A DNA stretch of 64,000 nucleotides from Phytohabitans suffuscus (GCF_011764565.1 NZ_AP022871.1:8618320-8682319); one strand, 5' to 3'; positions 8,890-17,846 are shown, numbered from the stretch's first letter. Translations and numbers: made by a program. The notes: a model not told the origin generated them from the sequence alone.

Positions 8890-8987
8890 CCGCGCGGTGC
8901 TTCACGCCCGGCGGCCGGCGCCGCCGGGGTCGGAGGGTGACCGGGCCGGGGCTTCGCGACGCCAGCCTTCGCGCCGGGCCCAGCGGG

Positions 8988-9049
8988 GTCGATCAGGGAC
9001 TTGGTGGCCGTGTCGGCCGGTGTGTCCCGCCATGAAGTCCCTGATCGAC
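8988..9049. repeat. Inverted repeat, 15-bp perfect arms
   Basis: GTCGATCAGGGACTT (8988-9002) is perfectly complementary to AAGTCCCTGATCGAC (9035-9049) around a 32-nt loop rich in GTGG/GCCG. It sits downstream of the cupin gene and could act as a bidirectional terminator, or it could be a REP-like element. Only this copy was noticed in the window. Confidence 0.6.
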
Positions 9050-9246
9050 AGCGAGTCGAGGCCCGCGTGGCCTCACCCTCCGGCGCGCCGCTCCGAAGCT
9101 GGGCGCGTTGGTGCTCCCACGACCACTTCGTCGCCCAGCCCGCCGAGACCTTCTGGGATCGAGGTCCGTCCACAGTGGCCCGTGCCGACGGCCGCTATCT
9201 ACCGATTCATCCGCTCCCCGTCGGAACTGGAGGATCGGTCTCAGCG

Positions 9247-9294
9247 GATCGTGGTACGGATCCGCCCCTATGGGGGCCGTTTCATACCACGATC
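9247..9294 (+). repeat. 48-bp palindromic element (family A, copy 1)
   Basis: Starts GATCGTGGTACGGATCCGCC and ends GTTTCATACCACGATC around a CCCCTATGGGGG centre. It is 48 nt, the same length as the other full copies at 23849, 37609, 46091, 59071 and 60921. It lies between convergent genes and can form a long hairpin. Confidence 0.85.
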
Positions 9295-9389
9295 TACAAC
9301 CGCGAGCCGTGGGTGCGGCGGCAGGCGTGGTCCGGATCGTGCCGGCCGGCGGCGGAGGGCGAGGCTGCGGGGCCGGCCGTGGAAGGTCT

Positions 9390-10886
9390 CTAGCGCTTGG
9401 CGACCGCGTCGCCGTACTCGCCGACGACGGCGGCCAGCTCGGCGCTCGGAGAGGTGTCCATCTCGGACACCGGGCGCTCGTGCGCGCGGTCGTGCTTGTA
9501 GGCCAGGCCGTGCACGAGCGCGACCGCCGCGGCCACCGCGCCGCCGACGGCCACCACGACGAACGACAGCGTGTACCCGTCGAGGCTCGGCGCCTGCGTG
9601 CCCTCGATGACGTGGCTGGTGAGCAGCGAGGCGGTCACCGCGCCGGAGATGCTGCCGCCGACCGTGCGGACCAGGGTGTTGATGCCGCTGGCGATGCCGC
9701 TCTGGCTCATCGGCACGTGCTGGACGGCGAGCGTGCCCAGCGCCGCGTAGCCGATGCCGATGCCGGCGCCCATCACGCCGCTGTAGATCAGCACGTCGTA
9801 GACGTGGCCGTTGGAGATCGACAGGTAGACGAAGCTCGCGGCGACGAGGAGCGAGCCGATGGCCAGGGTGTACGCGGTGCCGAGGCGGCGCTCGAACCGG
9901 CCGGCCAGCGTGGAGAACAGCATCATGCCGAACGTGCTGGGCAGCAGGTAGAGGCCGACGTCGAGCACCGAGCCGCTCAGGCCGTACCCGAGCTGGTCCT
10001 CGGGGGTCTGCACGAAGTTGGAGATCAGCGTGAAGCCGCCGAACATGGCGAAGCCGAGCAGCAGCGAGGCGAGGTTGGCGGTCAGCGAGCGGGGGCCGAC
10101 GAGCAGGCCCATCCGCACGAGCGGCTCGCGTACCCGCAGCTCGACCAGCACCCACACCGCGCAGAGCACCGCGGCGGCGGCGAACAGGCCGGCCGTGCGG
10201 CCGGAGCCCCAGCCCCACGACCCGCCCTCGCTGATCCCGAGCAGCAGGCAGACCAGCCACGCCGCGAGCAGGAGCGCGCCGAGCACGTCGGGGCGGCCGC
10301 CGGCGCGGGTGCCGACGTCCGGCGTGAAGGTGGCGACCAGCAGCAGGCCGAGCAGGCCGGCGGCGGTGCCGATCCAGAAGATCGGGCGGTAGCTCTCGCT
10401 GTGCTGCGCGACGACGCCGGTGACCAGCATGCCGACCGTGCCGCCGACGCCCATCGTGGCGGAGACGATGCCGATCGCGGACATCACCCGCTCGCGCGGG
10501 AACGCGTCGCGGATGGTGCCGATCGCGAGCGGGATCAGCGCCGCGGAGACGCCCTGCAGCGCCCGGCCGGCGATCAGCACGCCCAGCGACGTGGAGAGCG
10601 CGCAGACGACCGAGCCGGCGACCAGCGTCACCATCGCCACGATGATCATTTTCTTCTTGCCGTACATGTCGCCGAACCGCGACAGCAGCGGCGTCGCGAC
10701 CGCCCCGGCCAGCAGGGTCGCGGTGAACACCCAGGTCACGGCCGTGACGGAGGCGTCCAGCTCGCGCATCAGCCGGGGCAGCAGCGGCAGTACGAGCGTC
10801 TGCTGCAGCGAGACCACCAAGCCGGCGACGGCCAGCGCCATCAGGGTGAGCCCGCCGGAGGCGGCGCGTGTCCGATCCTTCTCCAC
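9390..10886 (-). CDS. MFS drug:H+ antiporter, DHA2 (14-TMS, EmrB/QacA) type
   Basis: A ~498-residue exporter with 14 predicted membrane helices. It shows motif A-like GDMYGKKKM after the second helix, and the DHA2 hallmark PLIPLAIG-type stretch (SAALIPLAIGTIRDAFPRE). The C-terminus has a short cytoplasmic tail. I prefer the GTG at 10884-10886 as start because an open frame from the GTG at 10922 would run through the MarR operator (904-916 of this kilobase). It is transcribed divergently from a MarR regulator, a standard self-regulated efflux pair responding to a toxic ligand, which is not identifiable from sequence. Confidence 0.9.
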   Translation of the reverse strand: MEKDRTRAASGGLTLMALAVAGLVVSLQQTLVLPLLPRLMRELDASVTAVTWVFTATLLAGAVATPLLSRFGDMYGKKKMIIVAMVTLVAGSVVCALSTSLGVLIAGRALQGVSAALIPLAIGTIRDAFPRERVMSAIGIVSATMGVGGTVGMLVTGVVAQHSESYRPIFWIGTAAGLLGLLLVATFTPDVGTRAGGRPDVLGALLLAAWLVCLLLGISEGGSWGWGSGRTAGLFAAAAVLCAVWVLVELRVREPLVRMGLLVGPRSLTANLASLLLGFAMFGGFTLISNFVQTPEDQLGYGLSGSVLDVGLYLLPSTFGMMLFSTLAGRFERRLGTAYTLAIGSLLVAASFVYLSISNGHVYDVLIYSGVMGAGIGIGYAALGTLAVQHVPMSQSGIASGINTLVRTVGGSISGAVTASLLTSHVIEGTQAPSLDGYTLSFVVVAVGGAVAAAVALVHGLAYKHDRAHERPVSEMDTSPSAELAAVVGEYGDAVAKR

Positions 10887-10903
10887 GCGCCGACGATATT
10901 TGC

Positions 10904-10916
10904 TTAACTTAAGTAA
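10904..10916. promoter_or_regulatory. Probable MarR operator
   Basis: TTAACTTAAGTAA, centred on the perfect palindrome ACTTAAGT, is an AT-rich island in the divergent gap between the MFS and MarR genes. The symmetry and position fit a MarR-dimer site controlling both genes. Confidence 0.6.
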
Positions 10917-10936
10917 CGCCACGTACGGTAGATCAC

Positions 10937-11428
10937 ATGCCGGCCGACGTGCGCGCCCAGATCCCGCCCGACGTGGTGGAGATCGAGCGCGCCCTGTCCC
11001 GGGTCGCCCACCTGCTCAGCCGCGCCCGGCAGCACCACCAGACCGCGGCCGAGGCGGGGGTGCCGGTCGACCGCGCGGCCGTGCCGATCCTGCGCCTGCT
11101 CGCCGAGGCCGGGCCGCAGCGCTCCGGCGACATCGCCGCCCGGCTCGCCGTGGAGGCACCCCACGTCACCCGCCAGGTGCAGCGGCTGGAGGGCGCCGGC
11201 TACGTCGAGCGGCTGCCCGACCCGGCCGACCGCCGGGCGTACCGGGTGCGCCTCACCCCGGCCGGCCGCGAGGCGGTCGAGCGCGTCCTCGACGTGGGGC
11301 GCCAGTCGATCCTGCAGGCGCTGGCCGGCTGGGACCCGGCGGAGCGGGCCCAGCTCGCCACGCTCTTCGACCGCATGGTCGACGACTTCGTGCGGCTCGC
11401 CGCCGAGCGCGGCATCCTGCCGAGGTAG
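10937..11428 (+). CDS. MarR-family transcriptional regulator
   Basis: A 163-residue winged-helix repressor. The HTH and wing are evident at SGDIAARLAVEAPHVTRQVQ and LEGAGYVERLPDPADRRAYR (the wing DPADRRAYRVRLT is typical), residues ~60-110, with flanking dimerisation helices. It is divergent from the DHA2 exporter and very likely represses it through the palindrome at 10904-10916. Ligand unknown. Confidence 0.92.
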   Translation: MPADVRAQIPPDVVEIERALSRVAHLLSRARQHHQTAAEAGVPVDRAAVPILRLLAEAGPQRSGDIAARLAVEAPHVTRQVQRLEGAGYVERLPDPADRRAYRVRLTPAGREAVERVLDVGRQSILQALAGWDPAERAQLATLFDRMVDDFVRLAAERGILPR

Positions 11429-11466
11429 CGTCTCCCGTAGCTTCCCCCTCACGCGGAGCCGGACGC

Positions 11467-11802
11467 ATGGGTGAGATCGACCCCCACATCCACGTCGAAC
11501 GTTCGGTCGTGCGCGCCAGCGCCGCGGTGCGCGACGTGCTCGCGTCGGCGTTCGGCCTGGTCGCCGACCCGCCGAGCAGGGTCACGACCGGTTGCGGGAT
11601 CGAGGTGCCGTACGCGATGACCTCCCCGCGGCCGGAGAGCGTCACCTGCCTGGCCTGCCGCGAGCACGCCCACCGCGAGCACCTGAGCTTCGCCGACCAG
11701 GTCGAGCGGCTCAGCGGCATGGCCGGCTCGACCGTCACCAGCGAGCAGGGCGCCGCCGCCGCGAAGCACCACCGCGACCTGGCGGCGAGGTTCGCCGCCT
11801 GA
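11467..11802 (+). CDS. Hypothetical protein with CxxC motif
   Basis: A 111-residue actinobacterial-type hypothetical protein, start ATG preceded by a GGAG. A CxxC within VTCLACREHAHREHLS (residues ~60-75), followed by two histidines, could bind zinc. No signal peptide or membrane segment is visible. It lies 38 bases after the MarR gene on the same strand. I do not recognise a function. Confidence 0.7.
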   Translation: MGEIDPHIHVERSVVRASAAVRDVLASAFGLVADPPSRVTTGCGIEVPYAMTSPRPESVTCLACREHAHREHLSFADQVERLSGMAGSTVTSEQGAAAAKHHRDLAARFAA

Positions 11803-11838
11803 CCCGCCCCGGCCCCGGGGGCCCGACCCGCCGCGCGG

Positions 11839-11883
11839 CAACGCCACCTCCGGCAACGCCACCTCGGGCAACGCCATCTCCGG
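11839..11883. repeat. 15-bp tandem repeat, three copies
   Basis: Three near-identical units of GGCAACGCCACCTCC type follow the stop of the CxxC hypothetical gene and precede the convergent gene at 11960. It is one of several short tandem duplications at gene 3' ends in this window. Confidence 0.7.
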
Positions 11884-11959
11884 CCGGGCCGCCTCCGGCC
11901 GGGCGACGACGGCTGCGCGGCCCTCGCGCGGGCGGTGGCGGGGGTGCGGCCCGACCCGG

Positions 11960-12436
11960 TCAGTCGTCCAGCAGCTCGGCGCGCTCGATCTCCGCGAACG
12001 CCGCCGTGAGGTATCCGCCGAGCGGGCGGGGCGTACCGGTCAGCAGGAAGGCCACCAGGATCGCCGCGTGCCGGGCCAGCGCCTCGGGAGCCGGGCGCGG
12101 CGCCCGCTCGTCCGGGTCGTGGACGCCCAGCGCGCCGGCCAGCAGGACCAGGAACAGGTGCGGATCGACGGCCGGCTCCCACGCCGCGGCGTCCCGTACG
12201 CACCGCTCGAGGACCCGGCGCACGTCGTCGCCGCCCAGCCCGTCCGGGTGCGCCTCCTCCAGCAGCAGCCGGACCACCGCGCCCAGCACCAGCCCGGACC
12301 CTTCGGCGGCGGCGAGCGGTCCGGCGGCCGCTTCGAGCCCGTCCCGGTCACGCTCCTGGGCCGCGGCGACGGCCTCCGAGGCGGCGAGGGCGATCGCCTG
12401 GGCGGGAGGGGGCAGGTGACGCCAGGTCGTACTCAT
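11960..12436 (-). CDS. Hypothetical protein
   Basis: A 158-residue, alanine- and leucine-rich, predicted alpha-helical protein (begins MSTTWRHLPPPAQAIALAAS). No signal peptide, metal motif or recognised domain. Coding is supported by consistent third-position GC and a plausible start. It stands alone between two short tandem-repeat tracts and converges with the 11467-11802 gene. Function not recognised. Confidence 0.65.
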   Translation of the reverse strand: MSTTWRHLPPPAQAIALAASEAVAAAQERDRDGLEAAAGPLAAAEGSGLVLGAVVRLLLEEAHPDGLGGDDVRRVLERCVRDAAAWEPAVDPHLFLVLLAGALGVHDPDERAPRPAPEALARHAAILVAFLLTGTPRPLGGYLTAAFAEIERAELLDD

Positions 12437-12486
12437 CGGGCCCTTTCACCGGCTCGTCGTCACGGGACGCGCCCATCATGCCAACC

Positions 12487-12609
12487 GGCACGGCGCGCGT
12501 CCGGCCGGCACGGCGCGCGTGTTCAGGCCGGCACGGCGCGCGTGCTCCGGCTGGCACGGCGCGCGTGCTCCGGCTGGCACGGCGCGCGTGTTCAGGCTGG
12601 CACGGCGAC
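12487..12609. repeat. Tandem repeat of ~23 bp over the 3' end of the DNA ligase gene
   Basis: The core GGCACGGCGCGCGT recurs at 12487, 12507, 12530, 12553 and 12576, with a diverged copy at 12599 that lies inside the ligase coding region. The unit spans the ligase stop codon (12592-12594), so the gene end has been duplicated downstream several times. Confidence 0.8.
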
Positions 12610-13565
12610 CTGCCGCGGATCCTTGTCCGAGCGCAGGCCGCGCCAGGCGGGGTGGCGCAGGCGGCCGTCCGGGCTCAGCGTGCGGTACTCAACGTCGCCG
12701 ACCAGGCGCGGCTCCACCCACGTGGCGTCGCGGGCGTCCGGGCGGGGCACCGGGCCGTCGAACGGCGGGTCGGCGCGACGCAGCGGGCCCAGGCGCTCGC
12801 CGAGGTCGGCGAGCATCCGGTGGGTGAAGCCGGTGCCGACCTTGCCGAGGTACACCAGGCGGCCCGCGCGGTCGTGGGCGCCCAGCAGCAGCGCGCCGAT
12901 GATGCCCGAGCGGCGGCCGGCGCCGGGTTTCCAGCCGCAGACGACGACCTCGGTGGTGGCGTTGCGCGGGGTCTTGACCCAGAGGCGGGAGCGGATGCCG
13001 GGCTGGTACGGCGAGTCGAGGCGCTTGGCCACCACGCCCTCCAGGCCCTGCTCGCCGGCGGCCGCCATCAGGTCGGCGCCGCGGTCGTCGGTCCAGGACG
13101 GGGGTGTGCGCACCGGGTCGTCGCGCAGTTCGAGGCCGTCGAGCAGCTGGCGGCGCTCGCGGTACGGCCGCTTGAGCGTCGAGCGCTCCCCAGGTGCAGC
13201 ACGTCGAAGGCGTACAGGTGGATCGGCACCCGCCTGAGCAGCGCGGGCGCCGGCTCGCGCACGTGCATCCGCTGCTGGAGCCGGGCGAAGCTGGGCGCGC
13301 CCGCCCCGTCCAGCGTGACGATCTCGCCGTCCAGCACCACCGGGCCGCGCGGCAGCAGCTCCGGCAGCGCGCGCAGCTCCGGGTAGCTGCCGGTGACGTC
13401 GCGGTCGTTGCGGGTCAGCACGCGCACCTCGCCGGCCTCGACGTAGACGACGGCGCGCACGCCGTCCCACTTGAACTCGTACGACCACCCGCCGCCGCCC
13501 GGCAGCTCGCCCAGCGTGGCCAGCATCGGGCGCAGCAGCGGGAGCGAACCGACCCCCACGGTCAC
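12592..13565 (-). CDS. ATP-dependent DNA ligase, LigD/LigC-type (one frameshift)
   Basis: The sequence encodes the adenylation and OB domains of an ATP-dependent ligase of the kind used in bacterial end joining. The nucleotidyl-lysine motif is SYEFKWDGVRA (KxDG), followed by VVLDGEIVT, a RFDVLHL-type stretch, LEGVVAKRLDSPYQPG and WVKTPR (motif V). The frame breaks at a CCCC run on the plus strand (13188-13191): the product reads FDVLHLG in one frame and ERSTLKRPYRERRQLLDGLE in the next. Adding one base restores a 324-residue protein of normal length. No polymerase or nuclease domain is attached. Start GTG 13563-13565 follows CGAAGG. Treat as probable sequencing error before calling it a pseudogene. 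Confidence 0.8.
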
Positions 13566-13591
13566 ACCTTCGCACCCGCGCGGGGCGGCGG

Positions 13592-14074
13592 TCAGGCGAA
13601 CGGCTGCTCCGGGCCGGGCAGCGGGGTGCGGATGCGCGCGACGGTGCCGGACGGGCCGCTCTCGATCCGCATCTCGGTGGTCATCCGCTGGGCGATCCAC
13701 AGCCCCAGGCCGCCGTCCGGCGACGGGGCCGGGCGGGCGCGCGGGCGCAGGTACGGGCCGGCGGCGAACCCGGTGCCCCGGTCGGTGACCTCGCAGCACA
13801 GGTCGTCGTCGCGCCAGACGCGCAGGTGGCCGGCGCCGCCGCCGTGGCGGATCGCGTTGGCCATGAGCTCGTTGACCGCGATCACCCAGTCGTACGCCTC
13901 GTCGCCGGTGAGGTGGCAGTCGCGCGCGACCTCCTCCAGGCGGTGGCGGACGGCCGGCAGCTCACCCTCGCCGAAGGACGCCTCCAGCAGCGGCTCGGCG
14001 GGACGGGCGAGGCGGTCCTCCGGATGCCGCCCGACCACCACGACCTCTCCCATCCCCGTACGAACCTCGTGCAT
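13592..14074 (-). CDS. RsbW/SpoIIAB-like anti-sigma ATPase domain protein
   Basis: A 160-residue protein with a single GHKL (HATPase_c) fold: N-box NELMANAIRHGGG (residues ~68-80), G1 box DRGTGF (~98-103) and G2 box GLGLWI. Such proteins bind ATP and either phosphorylate an anti-anti-sigma factor or sequester a sigma factor. It is the only gene on its strand between the ligase and the divergent lipoprotein, with no adjacent STAS or sigma gene. The SpoIIE-type phosphatase at 26348 could act in a similar network, but no direct link is visible. Confidence 0.82.
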   Translation of the reverse strand: MHEVRTGMGEVVVVGRHPEDRLARPAEPLLEASFGEGELPAVRHRLEEVARDCHLTGDEAYDWVIAVNELMANAIRHGGGAGHLRVWRDDDLCCEVTDRGTGFAAGPYLRPRARPAPSPDGGLGLWIAQRMTTEMRIESGPSGTVARIRTPLPGPEQPFA

Positions 14075-14176
14075 CGGAAAATGTACCCGGCCGGGGCCTG
14101 GCAAACCCCGGAACCGGGGCCGCGTGCGCGCGTCCAACCACGTAGCTTCGATGTCCGAGGACAGCCGGGAGGAAAG

Positions 14177-14733
14177 ATGGTCATGCCCGCCCGCCGGCGG
14201 TTCGCCGGCCCCGCGCTGGCGGTCCTGCTCGCCGCCCTCGCCGGCTGCGGCGCCGGCACCGAGACACCCGCACCGGACACCTCGCCACCCCAGGAGACCG
14301 CGACCGTGGACACCGCACCCCCACCGGCATCACCGCGCTGCGGTGCGGCGCGCCGTTCACGCCGCCGACCGGCGGCGGCCTCTACCTGACCGGCCGGTTC
14401 CCGGCCGAGGCGGCGGCGAGCGGGCCGACCGTCACCGGCACCGTCGTGGTCAACAGCCCCCGCGCGGTGCGCGGTGTCGCCACCCCACGAGCCGAGATCA
14501 TCCTGGTACGGGACGGGCGGGTCGCCGCCGTCCCGGCGCCGCAGGACTCCGTCGCCGCGGTGCTGGACCTCAAGCCCAGCCAGCCGCGGGAGCTGCCCGG
14601 CGACGCCGCGCTGACCTCCTGCGGGGCGCTGGCGCCGGGCAGCTACCAGGTGTACGCGCGGGTGGTCTTCACGCCGGACAGCGGGACACCGGTGGAGTCC
14701 TTCGGCGGCCCATGGCCTATCCAGCTGACCTGA
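14177..14733 (+). CDS. Secreted lipoprotein, hypothetical (one frameshift)
   Basis: An N-terminal signal (ARRRFAGPALAVLLAALAGC) ends in lipobox LAGC, followed by a Thr/Pro-rich linker. The frame then breaks in a CCCCC run (14318-14322): the reading passes from TVDTAPP to a frame giving PTGITALRCGAPFTPPTGGG, which continues to PWPIQLT and the stop at 14731-14733. Adding one C gives 185 residues. The mature domain has two cysteines, is rich in beta-type residues and is not recognised. The start is 14177 or 14183; both follow GGAGGA. Confidence 0.72.
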
Positions 14734-14796
14734 GCCCATCCAGCTGACCTGAGCCTATCCAGCTGACCTGAGCCCATCCAACTGACCTGAGCCGAC
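14721..14796. repeat. 19-bp tandem repeat x4 covering the lipoprotein stop codon
   Basis: Four units of CCAGCTGACCTGAGCCYAT at 14721, 14740, 14759 and 14778. The first unit encodes the last residues and TGA of the lipoprotein; the other three are downstream copies of the gene end. The repeat stops 11 bases before the convergent dehydrogenase gene. Confidence 0.88.
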
Positions 14797-14806
14797 CCCG
14801 GGCCCT

Positions 14807-15823
14807 TCAGAGCCGGCGCGGGTCGACGTGGATCTTGGGGCCGAGGCCGGCGCCGGCGGGGCGCTCGCCGGCCAGCACCGGGCCGACCCCGTCGAGCCCG
14901 ACCGTCGCGGCCACCAGCGGCCGCGGGTCGACCGCCCCGCTCGCGTACGCGTCGATGGTGGCCTCCAGCGCCGGCGAGGCGGACAGGACACCGACCGCGG
15001 TGACGTCCTTGAGCACGAGCGCGCGCGTGTCGATCCGGCTGGGCTCGCCGGACAGCCCGATGTACGCCAGCCGGCCGCCCGGCTCGACGAGGTCGAGGGC
15101 GAGCGCCGGCAGGCGGACCGCGTTCGAGGCGTCGACGACCGCGTCGAACGGCAGGCCGGGCAGCGTCCGCTCGGTCCACGCGCGGTCGAAGCCCAGCCCC
15201 CGGACGAACTCCAGCGCCGGCTCGGACGGCCCCAGCAGGTGCACCTCGGCGCCGGCCGCGCGCAGGAACAGCGCCGCGAGCGACCCGATCGTGCCGGGGC
15301 CGAGCACGAGTGCCCGCTCCCCCGGCCCCACGCCGGCGGCCCGGGCCACCCGTAGCGCGTTGCCGCCCGGCTCGACCAGCGCGCCGACCTCGGCGTCGAC
15401 GCCGTCCGGCAGGGGCCGCAGCGAGGTGGCGGGCACGGCCAGCCGCTCGGCCAGCGCGCCGGCCCGCCCGCCCCGGATGCCGACCTCCTGCCGCGCCGCG
15501 CACAGGTGCTGGCGCCCGCGCCGGCAGCGCCCGCAGGTGCCGTCGCCGAGCATCGTGTCGCCGGTGACCCGCCGGCCCAGCCAGCTTCGCGGCACGCCGG
15601 CGCCGGTCGCGTGGACCGTGCCGGCCCACTCGTGGCCGAGGCGCATCGGGTAGGCGGCGTGCCCCTGCCGCAGGTACGCCATCTCGCCGGTGAAGAACTC
15701 GACGTCGGTGCCGCAGACCCCGACCCGCTCGACGTCGACGACCACCTCGCCCGGCGCCGGCTCCGGGGGCGGCACGTCGTCCACCGTGTACCGTCCCGGC
15801 CCGGTCAGGATGAATGCCCGCAC
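14807..15823 (-). CDS. Zinc-dependent medium-chain alcohol/polyol dehydrogenase
   Basis: A 338-residue MDR dehydrogenase. Catalytic zinc ligands are seen in GVCGTDVEFF (Cys) and LGHEWAGTV (His-Glu); a structural-zinc-like lobe is reduced to CGRCRRGRQHLC. The cofactor loop ALVLGPGTIGSLAALFLRAAG marks an NAD(P) Rossmann fold. Closest in style to threonine/sorbitol dehydrogenases. The GTG start (15821-15823) aligns with VRAFILTGPGRYTV; the longer upstream frame is unlikely. Substrate not assignable. Confidence 0.88.
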   Translation of the reverse strand: MRAFILTGPGRYTVDDVPPPEPAPGEVVVDVERVGVCGTDVEFFTGEMAYLRQGHAAYPMRLGHEWAGTVHATGAGVPRSWLGRRVTGDTMLGDGTCGRCRRGRQHLCAARQEVGIRGGRAGALAERLAVPATSLRPLPDGVDAEVGALVEPGGNALRVARAAGVGPGERALVLGPGTIGSLAALFLRAAGAEVHLLGPSEPALEFVRGLGFDRAWTERTLPGLPFDAVVDASNAVRLPALALDLVEPGGRLAYIGLSGEPSRIDTRALVLKDVTAVGVLSASPALEATIDAYASGAVDPRPLVAATVGLDGVGPVLAGERPAGAGLGPKIHVDPRRL

Positions 15824-15875
15824 GCGTCGATCATGGCAGAGCGGGGCGGCCGGGCCGCCCCGCTCCACGGCCGGC

Positions 15876-17846
15876 CTACGGGCTGGTGCAGCTGATCGGG
15901 GCCGGTACGGCGTTGGTGCCGGTCCAGCTCCCCAGGAACCCGAACGTGGTACTGCCGTTGGCGGGCACGGCGCCGTTGTACCCGACGTTGCGCACCGTCA
16001 CGCCGGCGCCGCTGGCGGTCGCGGTGCCGCTCCAGATCTGGGTGATCCGCTGGCCGTTCGCGAAGGTCCAGCCGACCGTCCAGCCGTTGAGCGCCGCCGT
16101 GCCGGCCCGGACCGTGACCTCGCCCTGGAAGCCGCCCGGCCACTGGTTGAGGATCCGGTACGCCGCGCCGCAAGCCCCGGGCGGCGCACTGGTGGGCGGC
16201 GTCGTGGGCGGCGTGGTCGGGGGCGTCGTGGGTGGGGTGGTGGGTGGGGTGGTCGGCGGGGTCGTGGGCGGGGTCGTCGGCGTGCCGGGCAGGCCGAACG
16301 AGTAGAACGTCGTGCTCGTCGTACCGCCGCGCGAGTACCCGTTGCCCCAGTAGAGCCGGCCGCCGACGATCGCCGGGCCGGCGTTCGACGAGCCGGCGCC
16401 CTGGAAGCGCCACAGCACCTGGCCGTTGCCGGCGTCCAGCGCGTACATCCAGTTGTTCATCGAACCGACGTAGACCACGCCGTTGGCGTAGGTGACCGGG
16501 CCGATCGACCGGCCGCCGTTCGGCTCCGGGACCTGCCAGAGGACCCGGCCGGTCGTCGCGTCCAGCGCGCCGAACGAGCTGTAGTTGATGGTCTGGCCGT
16601 TCGGCAGCGTGTGCTGCGCGCCGCCCATGTTGCTGGAGGTGAAGAAGACGCGCCGCCCGTCGTTGGCGGTGCCCCACTCGATGCCGCCCTGGGTCGAGCC
16701 GGGGCCGATCGAGGCGCTCCAGATGACGGCCCCGGTGGCGGCGTCGAGCATCCACACCTCGCCGCTCTTCTGCCCCGCCATGACCGCGCGCCGGGTCGTC
16801 CCGTTCGGTCCGGGCAGGTCGAAGAGGTGGGTGCCGTCGCTGGTGTCGTGGTCGGGGCCGGGGTTCGGGCAGTTGTTCGGCGGGAAGCCGGGCAGGCAGC
16901 CGAAGTTCCACTCGTCGAAGCGCGCCGGTCCGGTGTTCCACTTGATCGCGCCGGTGGTGAGGTCGAGCGCGACGATCGCGTCCTTGGCGTTCCACGACGG
17001 CAGGCACTGGGCCGGCGTGCCGCCGTTCGCCTGGCACTGCGCCGCGCTCCGCGGCACCGAGTAGTTCTGGCCGGTGCCGACGAAGACCGTGTTGCTGGCC
17101 GGGTCGACGGTCGGCGTGCTGCCCCAGACCGAGGCGCCGCTGAAGATGTCGCCGCCGGGCCCCTGGTCGGGCAGCATGTACGACTTCCACCGCCGCGCGC
17201 CGGTCGCCGCGTCGACCGCGACGAGGCTGCCCCGGAAGGTGCAGCAGTCGTAGCCGGTCTCGCCGGCGCGGCTGAACTCCAGGGACGAGACGCCCTGGTA
17301 GAGCACGCCGTCGTAGTACAGGGCACCGCCGGTGAGCACCGCGTCCGGGTGGGGGTCGGTCGCGACGTTCCAGCGCAGGTTGCCGTTGGCCGTGTCGACG
17401 GCGAGCAGGCGGGCGCCGGTCTGGGTGCCGATGTAGACGGTGTCGCCGACCACGACCGGGTGGGTGCGGGAGACGACCGTGTCGCTCGCGCCCACGTACG
17501 AGGCGACCGAGCGGGACCAGACCACCGCGCCGGTGCTGGCGTCGACCTTGTGGAACCAGCCGCCCCAGTCCGGGATGTAGACGGCGCCGCCGACCACCGC
17601 GGGCGTGGCCGAGACCGGCCCGCGCGTGGTGTACGCCCATGCCTGCCGGAGCCCGCCCACCGTGGCCGTGCTCAGGATGGTCTCCGCCGGGTTGGACCGG
17701 GTGTTGCCGATGTCGTGGCCGCCCATCGCCCACTGTGGATCGTCCGCCGCGTCCGCGGGCGTCGCGACCACCACCGCGAGGGCGACCGCCGCGGCCACCA
17801 CGGCGGTCGCGGACGCGGCCACCGCCCTGCCGATGACAGATCTCAC
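15876..17846 (-). CDS. Secreted PQQ-type beta-propeller dehydrogenase with C-terminal CBM2
   Basis: A 656-residue exported protein. Signal peptide residues 1-~38 end in PADAADDP. The body is an eight-bladed PQQ-like propeller with repeated LVAVDAATGARRW / ALDATTGRVLW blades. A vicinal cysteine pair in GYDCCTFRGSLVAVD matches the adjacent-Cys pair that contacts PQQ in quinoprotein alcohol and polyvinyl-alcohol dehydrogenases. A TPP-repeat linker (residues ~520-555) leads to a family 2 carbohydrate-binding module starting CGAAYRILNQWPGGFQGEV and ending in Cys. No heme CxxCH motif is present. It probably oxidises a sugar, polysaccharide end or alcohol at the plant cell wall. The GTG start has GGAGG five bases upstream. 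Confidence 0.88.
   Translation of the reverse strand: MRSVIGRAVAASATAVVAAAVALAVVVATPADAADDPQWAMGGHDIGNTRSNPAETILSTATVGGLRQAWAYTTRGPVSATPAVVGGAVYIPDWGGWFHKVDASTGAVVWSRSVASYVGASDTVVSRTHPVVVGDTVYIGTQTGARLLAVDTANGNLRWNVATDPHPDAVLTGGALYYDGVLYQGVSSLEFSRAGETGYDCCTFRGSLVAVDAATGARRWKSYMLPDQGPGGDIFSGASVWGSTPTVDPASNTVFVGTGQNYSVPRSAAQCQANGGTPAQCLPSWNAKDAIVALDLTTGAIKWNTGPARFDEWNFGCLPGFPPNNCPNPGPDHDTSDGTHLFDLPGPNGTTRRAVMAGQKSGEVWMLDAATGAVIWSASIGPGSTQGGIEWGTANDGRRVFFTSSNMGGAQHTLPNGQTINYSSFGALDATTGRVLWQVPEPNGGRSIGPVTYANGVVYVGSMNNWMYALDAGNGQVLWRFQGAGSSNAGPAIVGGRLYWGNGYSRGGTTSTTFYSFGLPGTPTTPPTTPPTTPPTTPPTTPPTTPPTTPPTSAPPGACGAAYRILNQWPGGFQGEVTVRAGTAALNGWTVGWTFANGQRITQIWSGTATASGAGVTVRNVGYNGAVPANGSTTFGFLGSWTGTNAVPAPISCTSP

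Larger units (their letters stand above)
8890..9389. other. Convergent intergenic region with two inverted-repeat elements
   Basis: 500 bases between the convergent cupin and MFS genes. It holds a 15-bp inverted repeat (8988-9049), one 48-bp palindromic element (9247-9294) and its usual flanks (for example GTCCACAGTGG at about 9170). I see no credible coding sequence. Confidence 0.7.
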
